Source: Calothrix sp. HK-06 | Lineage (GTDB): Bacteria; Cyanobacteriota; Cyanobacteriia; Cyanobacteriales; Nostocaceae | DNA: 35,583 nucleotides | Direction of reading: 5' to 3' | Assembly: GCF_001904745.1 (NCBI RefSeq) | Contig: NZ_MRCD01000090.1 | Coordinates: forward strand, 1-35,583 | Part shown: positions 23,243 to 31,716 of the stretch, in pieces | Layout of the letters: every line of letters starts with the position of its first letter | Numbering within the stretch: position 1 is the stretch's first letter | The notes under the pieces: generated by a model | Seen by the model: only the letters and a program-made list of their open reading frames with translations | The model's database searches: none | Told to the model about the DNA's origin: nothing | Program-made: the position numbers and the translations under genes

Positions 23243-24190
23243 ATGAACTTTTTCAGTACAGACGAACAATTAGAACAACTTGGGCAAAGTGTGTTAGAGA
23301 CTACTTTGTCACAATTTTCAACACTTGCCCGTGAACAAATTGCACTGACTTGGATTGTCTACGACCCGCCCGTACTTGTAAATACTGGTGGGGCACTAAC
23401 ACCAGATGCTTTTTGGAATCATCCTGTGCGTGGATTTGCTTATCGCGGAAGAGAACGTGTGTATCCTGCCAGTGTCGTGAAGTTATTTTATCTAGTAGCT
23501 GCACACGAATGGTTAGAAAAAGGCATGACAGGAGAGTCTATTGAGTTAGAACGGGCAATGCGCGACATGATTGTTGATTCTAGCAACGATGCAACCAGCT
23601 TGGTAATGGATATACTTAGCGGCACAACTTCCGGCCCAGAACTTCCACCCGGGCCATTTGACACTTGGAAATATCAACGTTTAATAGTTAATAGATATTA
23701 TCAGTCTTTGGGTTGGGATGAATTAGGCGATATAAATGTTTGCCAAAAAACTTGGTGCGATGGGCCATATGGACGTGAGCGCGCGTTCTATGGGCAAATG
23801 CTTGAAAATCGCAATATGTTAACAACTAACGCAACAGCTAGGTTATTACACAGTATTGTTGGTGGGGTAGCTGTTTCAAGCACGCGCGGAACTGCCATGA
23901 TGAAGTTAATGAAGCGCGATATTAAGCCAGAATTATTACCCCAAGAAGTCGAAGAAGACCAAATTACTGGTTTTTTAGGCGCCGGGCTTCCTGAAAATGC
24001 ACAAATTTGGTCGAAAGCAGGATGGACGAGTCAGGTACGTCATGATGCAGCTTATATAGAAATTCCAGATTTACGCCCTTATTTGTTGATTGTATTTAGC
24101 GAAGGAAAACCCCAAGCCCAAAGTCGCGATATTTTACCCTTTGTTTCACAGCAAGTTGTACAAGCTATTAGCAGTCTGGGCAACGGATGA
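23243..24190 (+). CDS. Serine hydrolase (class A beta-lactamase-related)
   Basis: A 316-aa enzyme of the beta-lactamase/penicillin-binding fold. The SxxK nucleophile motif is SVVK (77-80), and SSND (113-116) stands where SDN is expected. IWSKAGWTSQVRHDAAYIE carries the KxG-type third motif. The N-terminus has no clear signal peptide. ATG 23243 is preferred over the upstream in-frame GTG/ATG-like codons because those would overlap the NlpC start. The divergent neighbour is a peptidoglycan peptidase, which favours a role as D-Ala carboxypeptidase-like or wall hydrolase rather than a true lactamase. Confidence 0.82.
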   Translation: MNFFSTDEQLEQLGQSVLETTLSQFSTLAREQIALTWIVYDPPVLVNTGGALTPDAFWNHPVRGFAYRGRERVYPASVVKLFYLVAAHEWLEKGMTGESIELERAMRDMIVDSSNDATSLVMDILSGTTSGPELPPGPFDTWKYQRLIVNRYYQSLGWDELGDINVCQKTWCDGPYGRERAFYGQMLENRNMLTTNATARLLHSIVGGVAVSSTRGTAMMKLMKRDIKPELLPQEVEEDQITGFLGAGLPENAQIWSKAGWTSQVRHDAAYIEIPDLRPYLLIVFSEGKPQAQSRDILPFVSQQVVQAISSLGNG

Positions 24191-24247
24191 TAAACGGATG
24201 TAACGGATAATTTATTTTATTCAATTGTAGGGTGGGCATCGCCCACC
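24184..24247. repeat. Two dispersed repeats after the hydrolase gene
   Basis: Just past the stop comes ACGGATGATAAACGGATG plus TAACGGATAA (24184-24210), the same units as in the inverted repeat at 866-947. Then GTAGGGTGGGCATCGCCCACC (24228-24247) appears, a diverged copy of the hairpin at 12559-12583. Confidence 0.6.
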
Positions 24248-24284
24248 ATCATTAAGATTGTAAGCGGGGCATCGAAGCCCAGGT

Positions 24285-24503
24285 AACAATATTAGCAACA
24301 ACCTATTTGGATTGGAAGGTAATGACACCTTAATTGGTAACGTTGGTGATGATTTACAAAGATGGTGGTACTGGCGATGATACCTTAATACCTTAACTAG
24401 TGGTTCGGGTAACGATACGCTCATTGGCAATTTCGGTAATGACATACTCACAGGAAATGCAGGCACCGATATGTTTGTTCTCAACAAACCTAACCTTTAC
24501 GTC
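24285..24503 (+). pseudogene. Remnant of an RTX (haemolysin-type Ca-binding) protein
   Basis: The frames together give NLFGLEGNDTLIGNVGDDL, then GGTGDDTL, then SGSGNDTLIGNFGNDILTGNAGTDMFVL, the GGxGxDxLx nonapeptides that bind calcium in RTX proteins, ending in the usual TDxFVL cap. They are broken by at least two indels and stops (one near 24355, one near 24395). Both the upstream part and an intact end are missing, so only a fossil of the C-terminal repeats remains. Confidence 0.82.
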
Positions 24504-24648
24504 TATGCATTTCAAGACGCTTGTAGAAGTAATTAGAGCGCCATCATTAATAAAAACGAGAAGTAGGATAAATCAAATCTTGAGCCTGTCTACCGTATCA
24601 ACCTACCAACCCAAGAATAACATAATATGGGAAGCGGGGATTGATGTA

Positions 24649-24990
24649 GGTGCCAATTCTATTAATCTAAAAGCTACGAGTGGTACTACCTGTTTACTTA
24701 GTAGTACCAGTAAGGGCGCCAATTGATCTAAAAGTTAAAAGCAGTACTACCTGTAGACTTAACCAGTAGTACCAATAATGGCGCCAATTTATCTAAAAGC
24801 TAAGAACAGTACTAGCTGTTTTCTTAAGCCTTTATTCAAATCGTTGTTTATTTGAATTACTGGGGCTGTTTTTACTGGTGATTATGATTTTTATCTTCTT
24901 TTTACTAGGGGATAACATTACTAGGGCTGGTCTTTATAGCAATAAGTGGCGCCAGAATTAGTACTACTGGTTGAGCTAACCAGTAGTACT
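24649..24990. repeat. Degenerate tandem array of GGYGCC-headed hairpin repeats
   Basis: Three adjacent units of about 65 bp start at 24649 (GGTGCCAATT), 24715 and 24780 (both GGCGCCAATT). Each has (G/T)ATCTAAAAG, then an arm with (A/G)GTACTA. Units A and B close with GTAGTACC. A fourth relative at 24948-24990 has GGCGCCAGAATT followed by a perfect 13-bp stem (AGTACTACTGGTT / AACCAGTAGTACT, loop GAGCT). Spacing, stems and head sequence are kept while loops vary. No cas genes or unique equal-length spacers are present, so it is not a CRISPR. Confidence 0.65.
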
Positions 24991-25217
24991 AAGTTGTCCC
25001 AAAGACCCGCGTATCATACTAAAACCCATATTCTAGACTTTTTGTTATAAGTGGTTTAATCTTTGAATTCGTATCATTTAGTGAGCAAATTATTTTAATT
25101 CAGATTTATATATGTAAAAATTGTCTTTTTATTTTTTGTAAAAGTATATATTTTAACTAGTGTAACTGTTATCCAAGAGTACTACTGGTGAACTTAAATT
25201 TTAGCTTAAGTACTAAT

Positions 25218-25248
25218 GAACGGGCAAGGATGCCCATTCCACAAGAGA
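25218..25248. repeat. Dispersed GGGCAAGGATGCCC...CCACAAGA repeat
   Basis: A third clear copy of the repeat seen at 7650-7678 and 14739-14768. It lies just past the stop of the flippase gene on the other strand. Confidence 0.65.
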
Positions 25249-25253
25249 ATTAA

Positions 25254-26516
25254 TTATTTTTTTCCGAAAACATACTGTGTTACCCAAAGGGAAAATAATG
25301 GTAAACAGGTGACATGTGCCCACAAAACAGCTATTGCGACTCCAATTATTGAAAATTTGGCGCCAACCAGCAACGTGACTCCAAATATTGAGGTAAATAT
25401 AACGTTCCAGCGCAAGTCTATATTTGGTTTCCCGACTGCAACAAGTAACTGGGAAGCTGCATCCGCAAAAGGTCGTGGAAGTGCTGATAAGCACACTATA
25501 ATAATAATGGGAATCGCATTCACTCGGTTTTGCCCGAATATTATTGGCACATAAAACGGCGCCAGAGTTGATTGTAGTAATACGAAAGGGAAAATAATTA
25601 ACGCAATTATTTTAAGGCTATTAAAGTAAGTTTTTTTAAGTTCATTAATTTCAGAGCGTACTGCACATAAATGTGGTAAAATCGCAGAATTTACGGCATT
25701 AATAATACTTAAACTAATTCCTAAACCAGCGTTAAAACCAAAAAAGTATATTCCTAGTTCTTTTACTCCTAAAAAATTAAATATTATTAAGTAATCTAAG
25801 TTATTCCGTAGCGTTTTGAATAAACCTATGGCTAAAATATTTCTACCAAAGTTCCAAATTGAGCGCCAATACTTGGTTGTAAAACCTGTTCTGATTCGCC
25901 ATTTATGGTATCTGTTATAAATAATAACTTCCATTGGAGCAATTATGACAGGGGGTAAAGCAAACGCCCATACTCCTAAATGCATAATAGCGAATAAACC
26001 AGATACAATACTTGCTAAAGAAAATTGTAGACTATCGGTAAATGCAATTATTTTGAAGCGGTTTTCTCTTTGAATTAAAGTTTTTTGAATGCTAGTAATA
26101 GGCCAAATTAAATAAGCAATTCCTGATACGCAAATAGGTAAAATAACTTCGGGAGTATTTTTTACCCAGGCAATTGGAAATGCAACAAGGCATTGAATTA
26201 CAAACAAGCTACTAAAAATTACCCAGTTTAACCAGTACGCTGAGTCACATAGTTCCTTTAACTCTTTTTCTTCGGCTTGAATTATTTTGGCACCAATGCC
26301 TAAGTTACTAAAATTAATCGCAAATTCTCGTACCATTAAGACTATGGCGCCTAAGCCATAGTCATAGTCACTTAAGAACCTAGCCATGATGGCAACGAGT
26401 AATAAGCGGAAAATACGATAGATAATTTCCGCCATTCCCAACCAGCTTAGGTTACGCAGGAACTGGTTCGATAGCTTGTTTTGAATTTGTGCAATTAGAT
26501 TTTGAATGACACTCAC
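25254..26516 (-). CDS. Polysaccharide flippase (Wzx/WzxC-like, MOP superfamily)
   Basis: A 420-aa integral membrane protein with about 12 helices, of the polysaccharide-transport part of the MOP superfamily. The N-terminal amphipathic stretch is followed by RNLSWLGMAEIIYRIFRLLLVAIMARFLSDYDYGLGAIV, where ARFLS-xx-DYG is the typical Wzx opening. It is likely to flip lipid-linked repeat units across the inner membrane. It starts with GTG one base after the TAA of the Wzc-like gene (TAA-A-GTG), so the two are coupled. Confidence 0.85.
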   Translation of the reverse strand: MSVIQNLIAQIQNKLSNQFLRNLSWLGMAEIIYRIFRLLLVAIMARFLSDYDYGLGAIVLMVREFAINFSNLGIGAKIIQAEEKELKELCDSAYWLNWVIFSSLFVIQCLVAFPIAWVKNTPEVILPICVSGIAYLIWPITSIQKTLIQRENRFKIIAFTDSLQFSLASIVSGLFAIMHLGVWAFALPPVIIAPMEVIIYNRYHKWRIRTGFTTKYWRSIWNFGRNILAIGLFKTLRNNLDYLIIFNFLGVKELGIYFFGFNAGLGISLSIINAVNSAILPHLCAVRSEINELKKTYFNSLKIIALIIFPFVLLQSTLAPFYVPIIFGQNRVNAIPIIIIVCLSALPRPFADAASQLLVAVGKPNIDLRWNVIFTSIFGVTLLVGAKFSIIGVAIAVLWAHVTCLPLFSLWVTQYVFGKK

Positions 26517-26517
26517 T

Positions 26518-28836
26518 TTAATTTTCCAAACTATTTGTCACCATTCCTAAAATTCCTATTCGTCCGGATTTTAACTCCTCTATTACTTGTTTGAAGCTAG
26601 GACGTCTTGTTTTACCTAGTCCAACGACAAGTAGTATACTATCAGAGTGGTTTATCAAGGCGTTTGTATCTAATCGCCCTAACAAATTAGGTGTGTCATA
26701 AATAACTAAGTCGAAATGCGTGCGTGATAGTTCAACAAAATTATCCATTTGGCTAGAGGTGAATAATTTGTTTGGGTTGGCTTTTGCTTTACCCGCAGTC
26801 AACACATACAAGTTTTCTTCTCTTGGTAATTGCTGAACAGAGTCCTTTATGTCTAATCCTTGTGAAAGTACTTCGCTTAATCCTTCAGTATTTGGTATGC
26901 CTAATTGAGTATGAAGTTGTGGATGTCGTAAATCAGCATCAACCAGTAAAACTCTTTGCCCTGCTTCTGCTGCTATTTGCGCTAGGTTGACTGCAACAGT
27001 AGTTCTACCTTCACCTGATGTTGTAGATGTTACAGATATTGAGCGAATTGGCATTTCTTGGCTCAAGGATTGTACGCGGTTATAAAGGGAACAGAATGCT
27101 TGCGTGAAAACCGCGTTTTTATCGTTTTGCTTCAAAGCAAGGTTTGATTCTGTCTGTTCTTTATCTCTAACGTTATCTCTAATGTTAAATTTTACGACAT
27201 TGCTAATTGCGGGAATAGAAACGTTTCGACAAAAAGGTATGGCGCCAATAATAGGTAATTTTGCTGTGCGCTTTATTTCTTCTGGGTCATGGAAAACATT
27301 TTTGAAATTTTCTAGTACAAATGCGGCGCCTGTACCAAGAAGTAAACCAGCAATTCCACCCAGTAAAATGTTTTGCGAGGAAGCGGGTGAAACAGGAACT
27401 AAGCGACCTTGCTTGTCACGCGGCAAGGTTGGAGGCATTATTATCTCCCAAGGAACTTCTTGTTGCGCGACATCAACCCGCAAAGCTTCTTGTCTTGCAA
27501 GGAGTTGATTTTGGGTATCGGTAGCTATTTGTAAATCGCGCTGTAAATTTGCGTACTGACGTGCGACTTGCGGATATTGATTGATTTGTTGATTAAGTTG
27601 ATACTCAGCTTGGGTCAATGCGCGCAAACTCGCATCTAATGACTGCATTTGATTGGTGCTGTCAGCAAGTTGCTTGGTTAAATCACGCCGTACTGTGTTT
27701 TGATAGGTGGCAACAGATGATGGAAATCTTGCACCTGTACGGTTGCCTAATGCTAATTGTTCTTCTTGCTGTAACAACGGCAGCAGTTTTTCGCGCTGTT
27801 CTCGTAAACTTCGCATCACGGGACTTGCTTCTTGATATCGCACTGACTGGGCAGCTATTTGAGCATCAAGTTCTCGAAGACGAGTTAGTAGTTGTTGATA
27901 TTGGGGGGACTCACTTAAAGCACTAGCAGCGATTGCATCACTTTGTGACATTCCTAATTGCCCTTGCAGTGATATGTATAGTGACCGTGCTTCTAAAAAT
28001 TTCCGCTCGGTTTCCAAACGTTGTACTTTAATATCATCTAGTCGCTTTAACAACTGCTCACCTTGTAGCTGTGGGTTGTAAAAATTGTAACGCTGTTGAA
28101 ATGCTTGAAGTTGTCCTTGGAGTGTGCTAACGCGCATTTGCAACTTTGGTACTTGCTGCTCGACAAATTTCATGCCTTGTCGCAAACTAGATTGCTGCTG
28201 TTCGATACTATACTTGCGATAAGCTTGAGATACTTCTTGTAGTACAGACTCAATTTTCTGTGGATTCTTATCACGGAAGCGGACTTCAATTACACGCGAT
28301 TCATCTTTTCCTTTTGCAAGCCGCGTCATTAATAGCGTACCTTCACGGTTAGCGGGTGTCTTTCCTACTACATCAGAACCAACTAATTGGTCATAGTTGA
28401 TATCTGGAAACTCAGTTCTTAATTCTTTAACAACTGGGCCAATTAACTTGGGACTCTTAAGTACCTCCATTAAAGCGTTATAGTCTAACGCTGTTGTGTT
28501 TTGCTTGGTAATCTCATTTACGTTCTGTTGAAGTGTTTTAGATAATAACTTCAATAGTTCGCTATCAGTAGTTTTCAATGGTTCCACCATTATTTGAAAC
28601 CGACCTTCATACTTAGGTGTCCGCGTTGCTGACCACACAGTTGAAGTTGCTGCTACTGCCACTGTTACTCCTGCGATTAACCAGGCTTGACGACGCAGAA
28701 CTCCCAAAGCTGGGATAAATACTGAATTTTCTTCTTCTTCTGGCTTTTTAATTGCCCAAAAAGCTTCGCGTGCTGTAGAGTAAGGATTTTTCACCCTTGA
28801 GGCGCCATTTTGCTTTGTCGGTATTTGTGTTCCCAT
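26518..28836 (-). CDS. Wzc/GumC-like exopolysaccharide chain-length and export protein with an altered P-loop
   Basis: A 772-aa inner-membrane protein. The layout is a cytoplasmic N-terminus, TM1 (about 52-72), Wzz domain with EGRFQIMVEPL, a long periplasmic coiled coil (about 195-460), TM2 (about 490-512) and a C-terminal BY-kinase-like ATPase domain. Walker A reads TSGEGRTTVAVN, with Arg611 where BY-kinases have the catalytic Lys. Walker A' VLLVDADLR (629-637) and Walker B VIYDTP are intact. The usual Tyr cluster at the very C-terminus is missing, since the protein ends GMVTNSLEN. It may control chain length and export without autophosphorylating. It is divergent from the polymerase operon and coupled to the flippase gene. 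Confidence 0.88.
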   Translation of the reverse strand: MGTQIPTKQNGASRVKNPYSTAREAFWAIKKPEEEENSVFIPALGVLRRQAWLIAGVTVAVAATSTVWSATRTPKYEGRFQIMVEPLKTTDSELLKLLSKTLQQNVNEITKQNTTALDYNALMEVLKSPKLIGPVVKELRTEFPDINYDQLVGSDVVGKTPANREGTLLMTRLAKGKDESRVIEVRFRDKNPQKIESVLQEVSQAYRKYSIEQQQSSLRQGMKFVEQQVPKLQMRVSTLQGQLQAFQQRYNFYNPQLQGEQLLKRLDDIKVQRLETERKFLEARSLYISLQGQLGMSQSDAIAASALSESPQYQQLLTRLRELDAQIAAQSVRYQEASPVMRSLREQREKLLPLLQQEEQLALGNRTGARFPSSVATYQNTVRRDLTKQLADSTNQMQSLDASLRALTQAEYQLNQQINQYPQVARQYANLQRDLQIATDTQNQLLARQEALRVDVAQQEVPWEIIMPPTLPRDKQGRLVPVSPASSQNILLGGIAGLLLGTGAAFVLENFKNVFHDPEEIKRTAKLPIIGAIPFCRNVSIPAISNVVKFNIRDNVRDKEQTESNLALKQNDKNAVFTQAFCSLYNRVQSLSQEMPIRSISVTSTTSGEGRTTVAVNLAQIAAEAGQRVLLVDADLRHPQLHTQLGIPNTEGLSEVLSQGLDIKDSVQQLPREENLYVLTAGKAKANPNKLFTSSQMDNFVELSRTHFDLVIYDTPNLLGRLDTNALINHSDSILLVVGLGKTRRPSFKQVIEELKSGRIGILGMVTNSLEN

Positions 28837-29454
28837 GAAAACCCGTGATTGATTGTGGATTATTAAATGGTTGAGTTTATGTTCTAGATGTTTTTTACTT
28901 AGAATATATTACATATTACAGTTAAACACTTGCTTTAATATCACTGCAAAGCTCAACTTTAAGTTAACATGTAGGCGCCTTAAGTCGGGTAAACCTATTT
29001 TATATACGTCTTATCTTAGTTATTCCATGAGTTCATGCTCTCAAAGCCTCATTGCACCAAAAATTGTTCATATCTTTACCCATTCTTAATACTATGATGC
29101 TTTTATCAGCGTGGAAACGCTCAAACTTTACTTTTCTTAACATATCTCGTAAATAGTTCGACTTATTCGACTTTACGAAAAATTTGTAAGCGAAGCTCTC
29201 GAATGAAGATTAAATGAAGTCAACTCAATATGACTACACTAATAATGATTCTTCTGAGAATATCATTACATATAAGGTTACGCTTACGCTTGTCAACTTG
29301 AATGTTACTAAGCGTATTTCCACTGAAACAAGATTTATAAATTCTTCATACAAGTACCTAAACAGGTTTATGATGTTCATGAGCAACAAAACGAGTTTTG
29401 TAAACTACGTATTTTTTCTCTTTAAGAAGTAAAATACTGAAACTAATATCAACG
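28837..29454. other. 618-bp divergent promoter region of the polysaccharide locus
   Basis: It lies between the two divergent polysaccharide operons and should hold both promoters. It is AT-rich, with one GGCGCC at 28974. The short plus-strand frames here (28853-29089, 29214-29432) have no ribosome site, no family likeness and a poor composition. No clear hairpin or operator is seen. Confidence 0.5.
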
Positions 29455-30777
29455 ATGCTTAAAACTCCAACGATTATTGAAAAAGTATTTGCGGTGCTTT
29501 CGCTATTCTTTTCCACGACTGCGGTAGTGCCTGTTCTTTTGGACAGTGAAGATGCTGCTGTTAACACACCAGACCCGTATAGTCCTTTGATTTTTATGGG
29601 CATTTATGCGGTTACGTTGGTGTTAATTGGGTTTCAATGGAAAAGTTTTCAGCGTGTTGTGAGTTATGATATTTGGGTTTGGCTGCTCGTTGGAATTGCC
29701 ATTGCGTCGATGTTGTGGACAGTGGCGCCTGATATTACAACTCGAAGAAGTATTTTACTGTTAGGCACAAGTTTATTTGGCACGTATTTGGCTATACGGT
29801 TTAGTCTAAGCGAACAACTACAACTGCTTGCTTATGCTTGTGGACTAGTAGTGGTACTAAGTTTTGTGTTTGCGATAGCACTTCCATTCTATGGCGTCAT
29901 GAGCATTCAAGAAGGAGGTGTTCATGCAGGTGCATGGCGAGGAGTAATGACGCATAAAAATATTTTGGGTCGAGTTTCAGTGTTAAGTAACCTAGTATTT
30001 CTGTTCACTGCACTTGGCACGACAACAAAATACAATTATCAGTGGCTATGTTGGGTTGGTTATAGTTTATCGGTAGCATTGATAATACTTTGCACGTCAA
30101 AAACAGCAATCATTGCATGTATTGTGCTAACTGTAACGTTCTTACTTTACAGGTCATGGCGATGGAACTACTCTTATGTCATTCCTTTTACAATTGGCAT
30201 CGTACTTGTTGTTGGGAGTGCAGGGATATTGATAATCGATAATCTTGATGTTATTGCGGGTGCAGTTGGACGTGACCTAACATTAACAGGACGCACTGAT
30301 ATATGGTCGGTGATGCTTGAAAAAATTGCCGAACGTCCTATGATTGGTTATGGATTTAATGCGTTTTGGCGTGATTGGGATAGTGAAGTGACCGCTTCGG
30401 TTTGGCGAGAGTTGGCATGGGAGTGTCCTTATGGTCACAACGGTATGATGGACTTGCTAGCAGAATTGGGAATTCCCGCATTAATCGCATTTGCATGTAG
30501 TTACTTGATAGCTGTTTTCAAAAGTATTAAGCTTTTGCGAATGACGCAGAATGTTGAAGGAATATGGCATTTGATCTATCTAACTTTCCTATTGATTTAT
30601 AACGTTAGTGAAAGTACATTGTTAGCAACTAACAGTATTTTTTGGATAATTTACGTTTCAACGGCGTTTAGTGTGTCAATCAACTTACAGCAGTCGCAAG
30701 TCTATAAATACGCAACTGCAATTAGTGATGATGAATGGTTTGAATTAACAGCATCGAATACTGATGGGGAGTTTTAA
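29455..30777 (+). CDS. O-antigen ligase / polysaccharide polymerase (WaaL/Wzy/ExoQ-like)
   Basis: A 440-aa membrane protein with about 10-12 helices. The long periplasmic loop carries the family signature GRDLTLTGRTDIWSVMLEKIAERPMIGYGFNAFW, then CPYGHNGMMDLLAELGIPALIAF, where the TGR, RP-IGYGF and HN motifs mark the Wzy_C/O-antigen-ligase family. This size and pattern are closest to ExoQ-type polymerases of bacterial exopolysaccharide. It is the first gene of a plus-strand operon (3 bp to the next start). It very probably polymerises or ligates the units flipped by the flippase encoded at 25254-26516. Confidence 0.85.
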   Translation: MLKTPTIIEKVFAVLSLFFSTTAVVPVLLDSEDAAVNTPDPYSPLIFMGIYAVTLVLIGFQWKSFQRVVSYDIWVWLLVGIAIASMLWTVAPDITTRRSILLLGTSLFGTYLAIRFSLSEQLQLLAYACGLVVVLSFVFAIALPFYGVMSIQEGGVHAGAWRGVMTHKNILGRVSVLSNLVFLFTALGTTTKYNYQWLCWVGYSLSVALIILCTSKTAIIACIVLTVTFLLYRSWRWNYSYVIPFTIGIVLVVGSAGILIIDNLDVIAGAVGRDLTLTGRTDIWSVMLEKIAERPMIGYGFNAFWRDWDSEVTASVWRELAWECPYGHNGMMDLLAELGIPALIAFACSYLIAVFKSIKLLRMTQNVEGIWHLIYLTFLLIYNVSESTLLATNSIFWIIYVSTAFSVSINLQQSQVYKYATAISDDEWFELTASNTDGEF

Positions 30778-30780
30778 TGA

Positions 30781-31707
30781 ATGTTAGTTACTATATGCAT
30801 TGCTTCTTATAAGCGTCCCGAAGGACTGAAACGTTTGCTATTAGGCTTAAAGGAGCTTACCTTCAAAAAATGTGACACACCTAATATTGAAGTTATTGTA
30901 GTTGATAACGACATTACAGGTTCGGCGCATGAAGTCTGTGCGAACATCGAAGCTGATTTTCCGTGGTCGCTAAAATATTGTCTTGAAGAACGACGAGGTA
31001 TTTCCTACGCGCGTAATCGTGCAGTCGCATCGAGGAGCGAAAATACAAATTTTCTAGCATTTATTGATGATGATGAGGTTCCTGATAAGTTTTGGTTAGA
31101 TGAATTACTGTTTGTCCAGCAAACTTACAATGCGGATGTGGTGACCGGACCAGTCATACCTCACTTTATGAAGTCGGATGTTCCGCAATGGGTCACGAAG
31201 GGTAAATTTTTTGAGCCACGTCGCTATCCTACTGGTCATGAACTCGAAGTTGCAGCTACTAACAATGTCTTGATTTGCAGTCATGCTTTAAAGCAAATCG
31301 ATAAATTTGATGAACGCTTTGCATTAACAGGTGGAGAAGATTCACACTTTTTCATGCGTCTTAAGCTTGCTGGAAATAAGTTTATTTGGGCACAGGAGGC
31401 ATTAGTTCATGAATGGATACCTGAAACTCGTACTACAATTCAATGGGTTTTGCAGCGTGGCTACTTTGGTTGGAGTATTCATAGTTGCTGTGAACGCGAA
31501 CTTTATCCTTCGATTTTAGTAATTAGTATACGTGTTCTGAAAGGTTTAGCACTAATTGCCAAAGGATTTTGTATGATTTTTCCCTCTGTTGTATTAGGGC
31601 AACATGCGCTAATTACAGCGTTGCTCAATGTTTACAGGGGTATTGGCACTATTGCTGGATTAATTGGAGTTCGATATCAAGCTTATAAAACTACACATGG
31701 AGTTTGA
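30781..31707 (+). CDS. Family 2 glycosyltransferase
   Basis: A 308-aa GT-A-fold transferase. It has VTICIASYKRPEGLKRLL, VIVVDND, RRGISYARNRAV, DDDEVPD (the DXD motif, about 97-103) and TGGEDSHFFMRL before a HEW motif. A C-terminal hydrophobic segment (about 236-285) may anchor it to the membrane. It adds a sugar to the lipid-linked repeat unit; donor and linkage are unknown. It starts 3 bp after the polymerase stop, so it is in the same operon. Confidence 0.87.
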   Translation: MLVTICIASYKRPEGLKRLLLGLKELTFKKCDTPNIEVIVVDNDITGSAHEVCANIEADFPWSLKYCLEERRGISYARNRAVASRSENTNFLAFIDDDEVPDKFWLDELLFVQQTYNADVVTGPVIPHFMKSDVPQWVTKGKFFEPRRYPTGHELEVAATNNVLICSHALKQIDKFDERFALTGGEDSHFFMRLKLAGNKFIWAQEALVHEWIPETRTTIQWVLQRGYFGWSIHSCCERELYPSILVISIRVLKGLALIAKGFCMIFPSVVLGQHALITALLNVYRGIGTIAGLIGVRYQAYKTTHGV

Positions 31708-31716
31708 TATAAAACC

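Larger units (their letters stand above)
24504..25253. other. Gene-free 750-bp stretch between the wall-enzyme pair and the polysaccharide locus
   Basis: No convincing gene is present; the short frames here follow repeats. It holds the GGYGCC hairpin array (24649-24990), a half-copy AGTACTACTGG near 25177, an AT-rich stretch (25020-25170) and the CCACAAGA repeat at 25218-25248. Confidence 0.6.

Noticed and set aside
24649-24990. CRISPR array
   Set aside because: Units are imperfect, without a constant repeat and equal unique spacers, and no cas gene is near. It is a hairpin repeat array.
27104-27926. Plus-strand ORFs inside the Wzc-like gene
   Set aside because: They are antisense to a long coiled-coil coding region with clear homology and have no supporting features.
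28853-29432. Two plus-strand ORFs in the polysaccharide promoter region
   Set aside because: No ribosome site, unusual composition (Cys/Ser/Leu-rich or Asn/Thr-rich) and no similarity; more likely chance frames in AT-rich promoter DNA.
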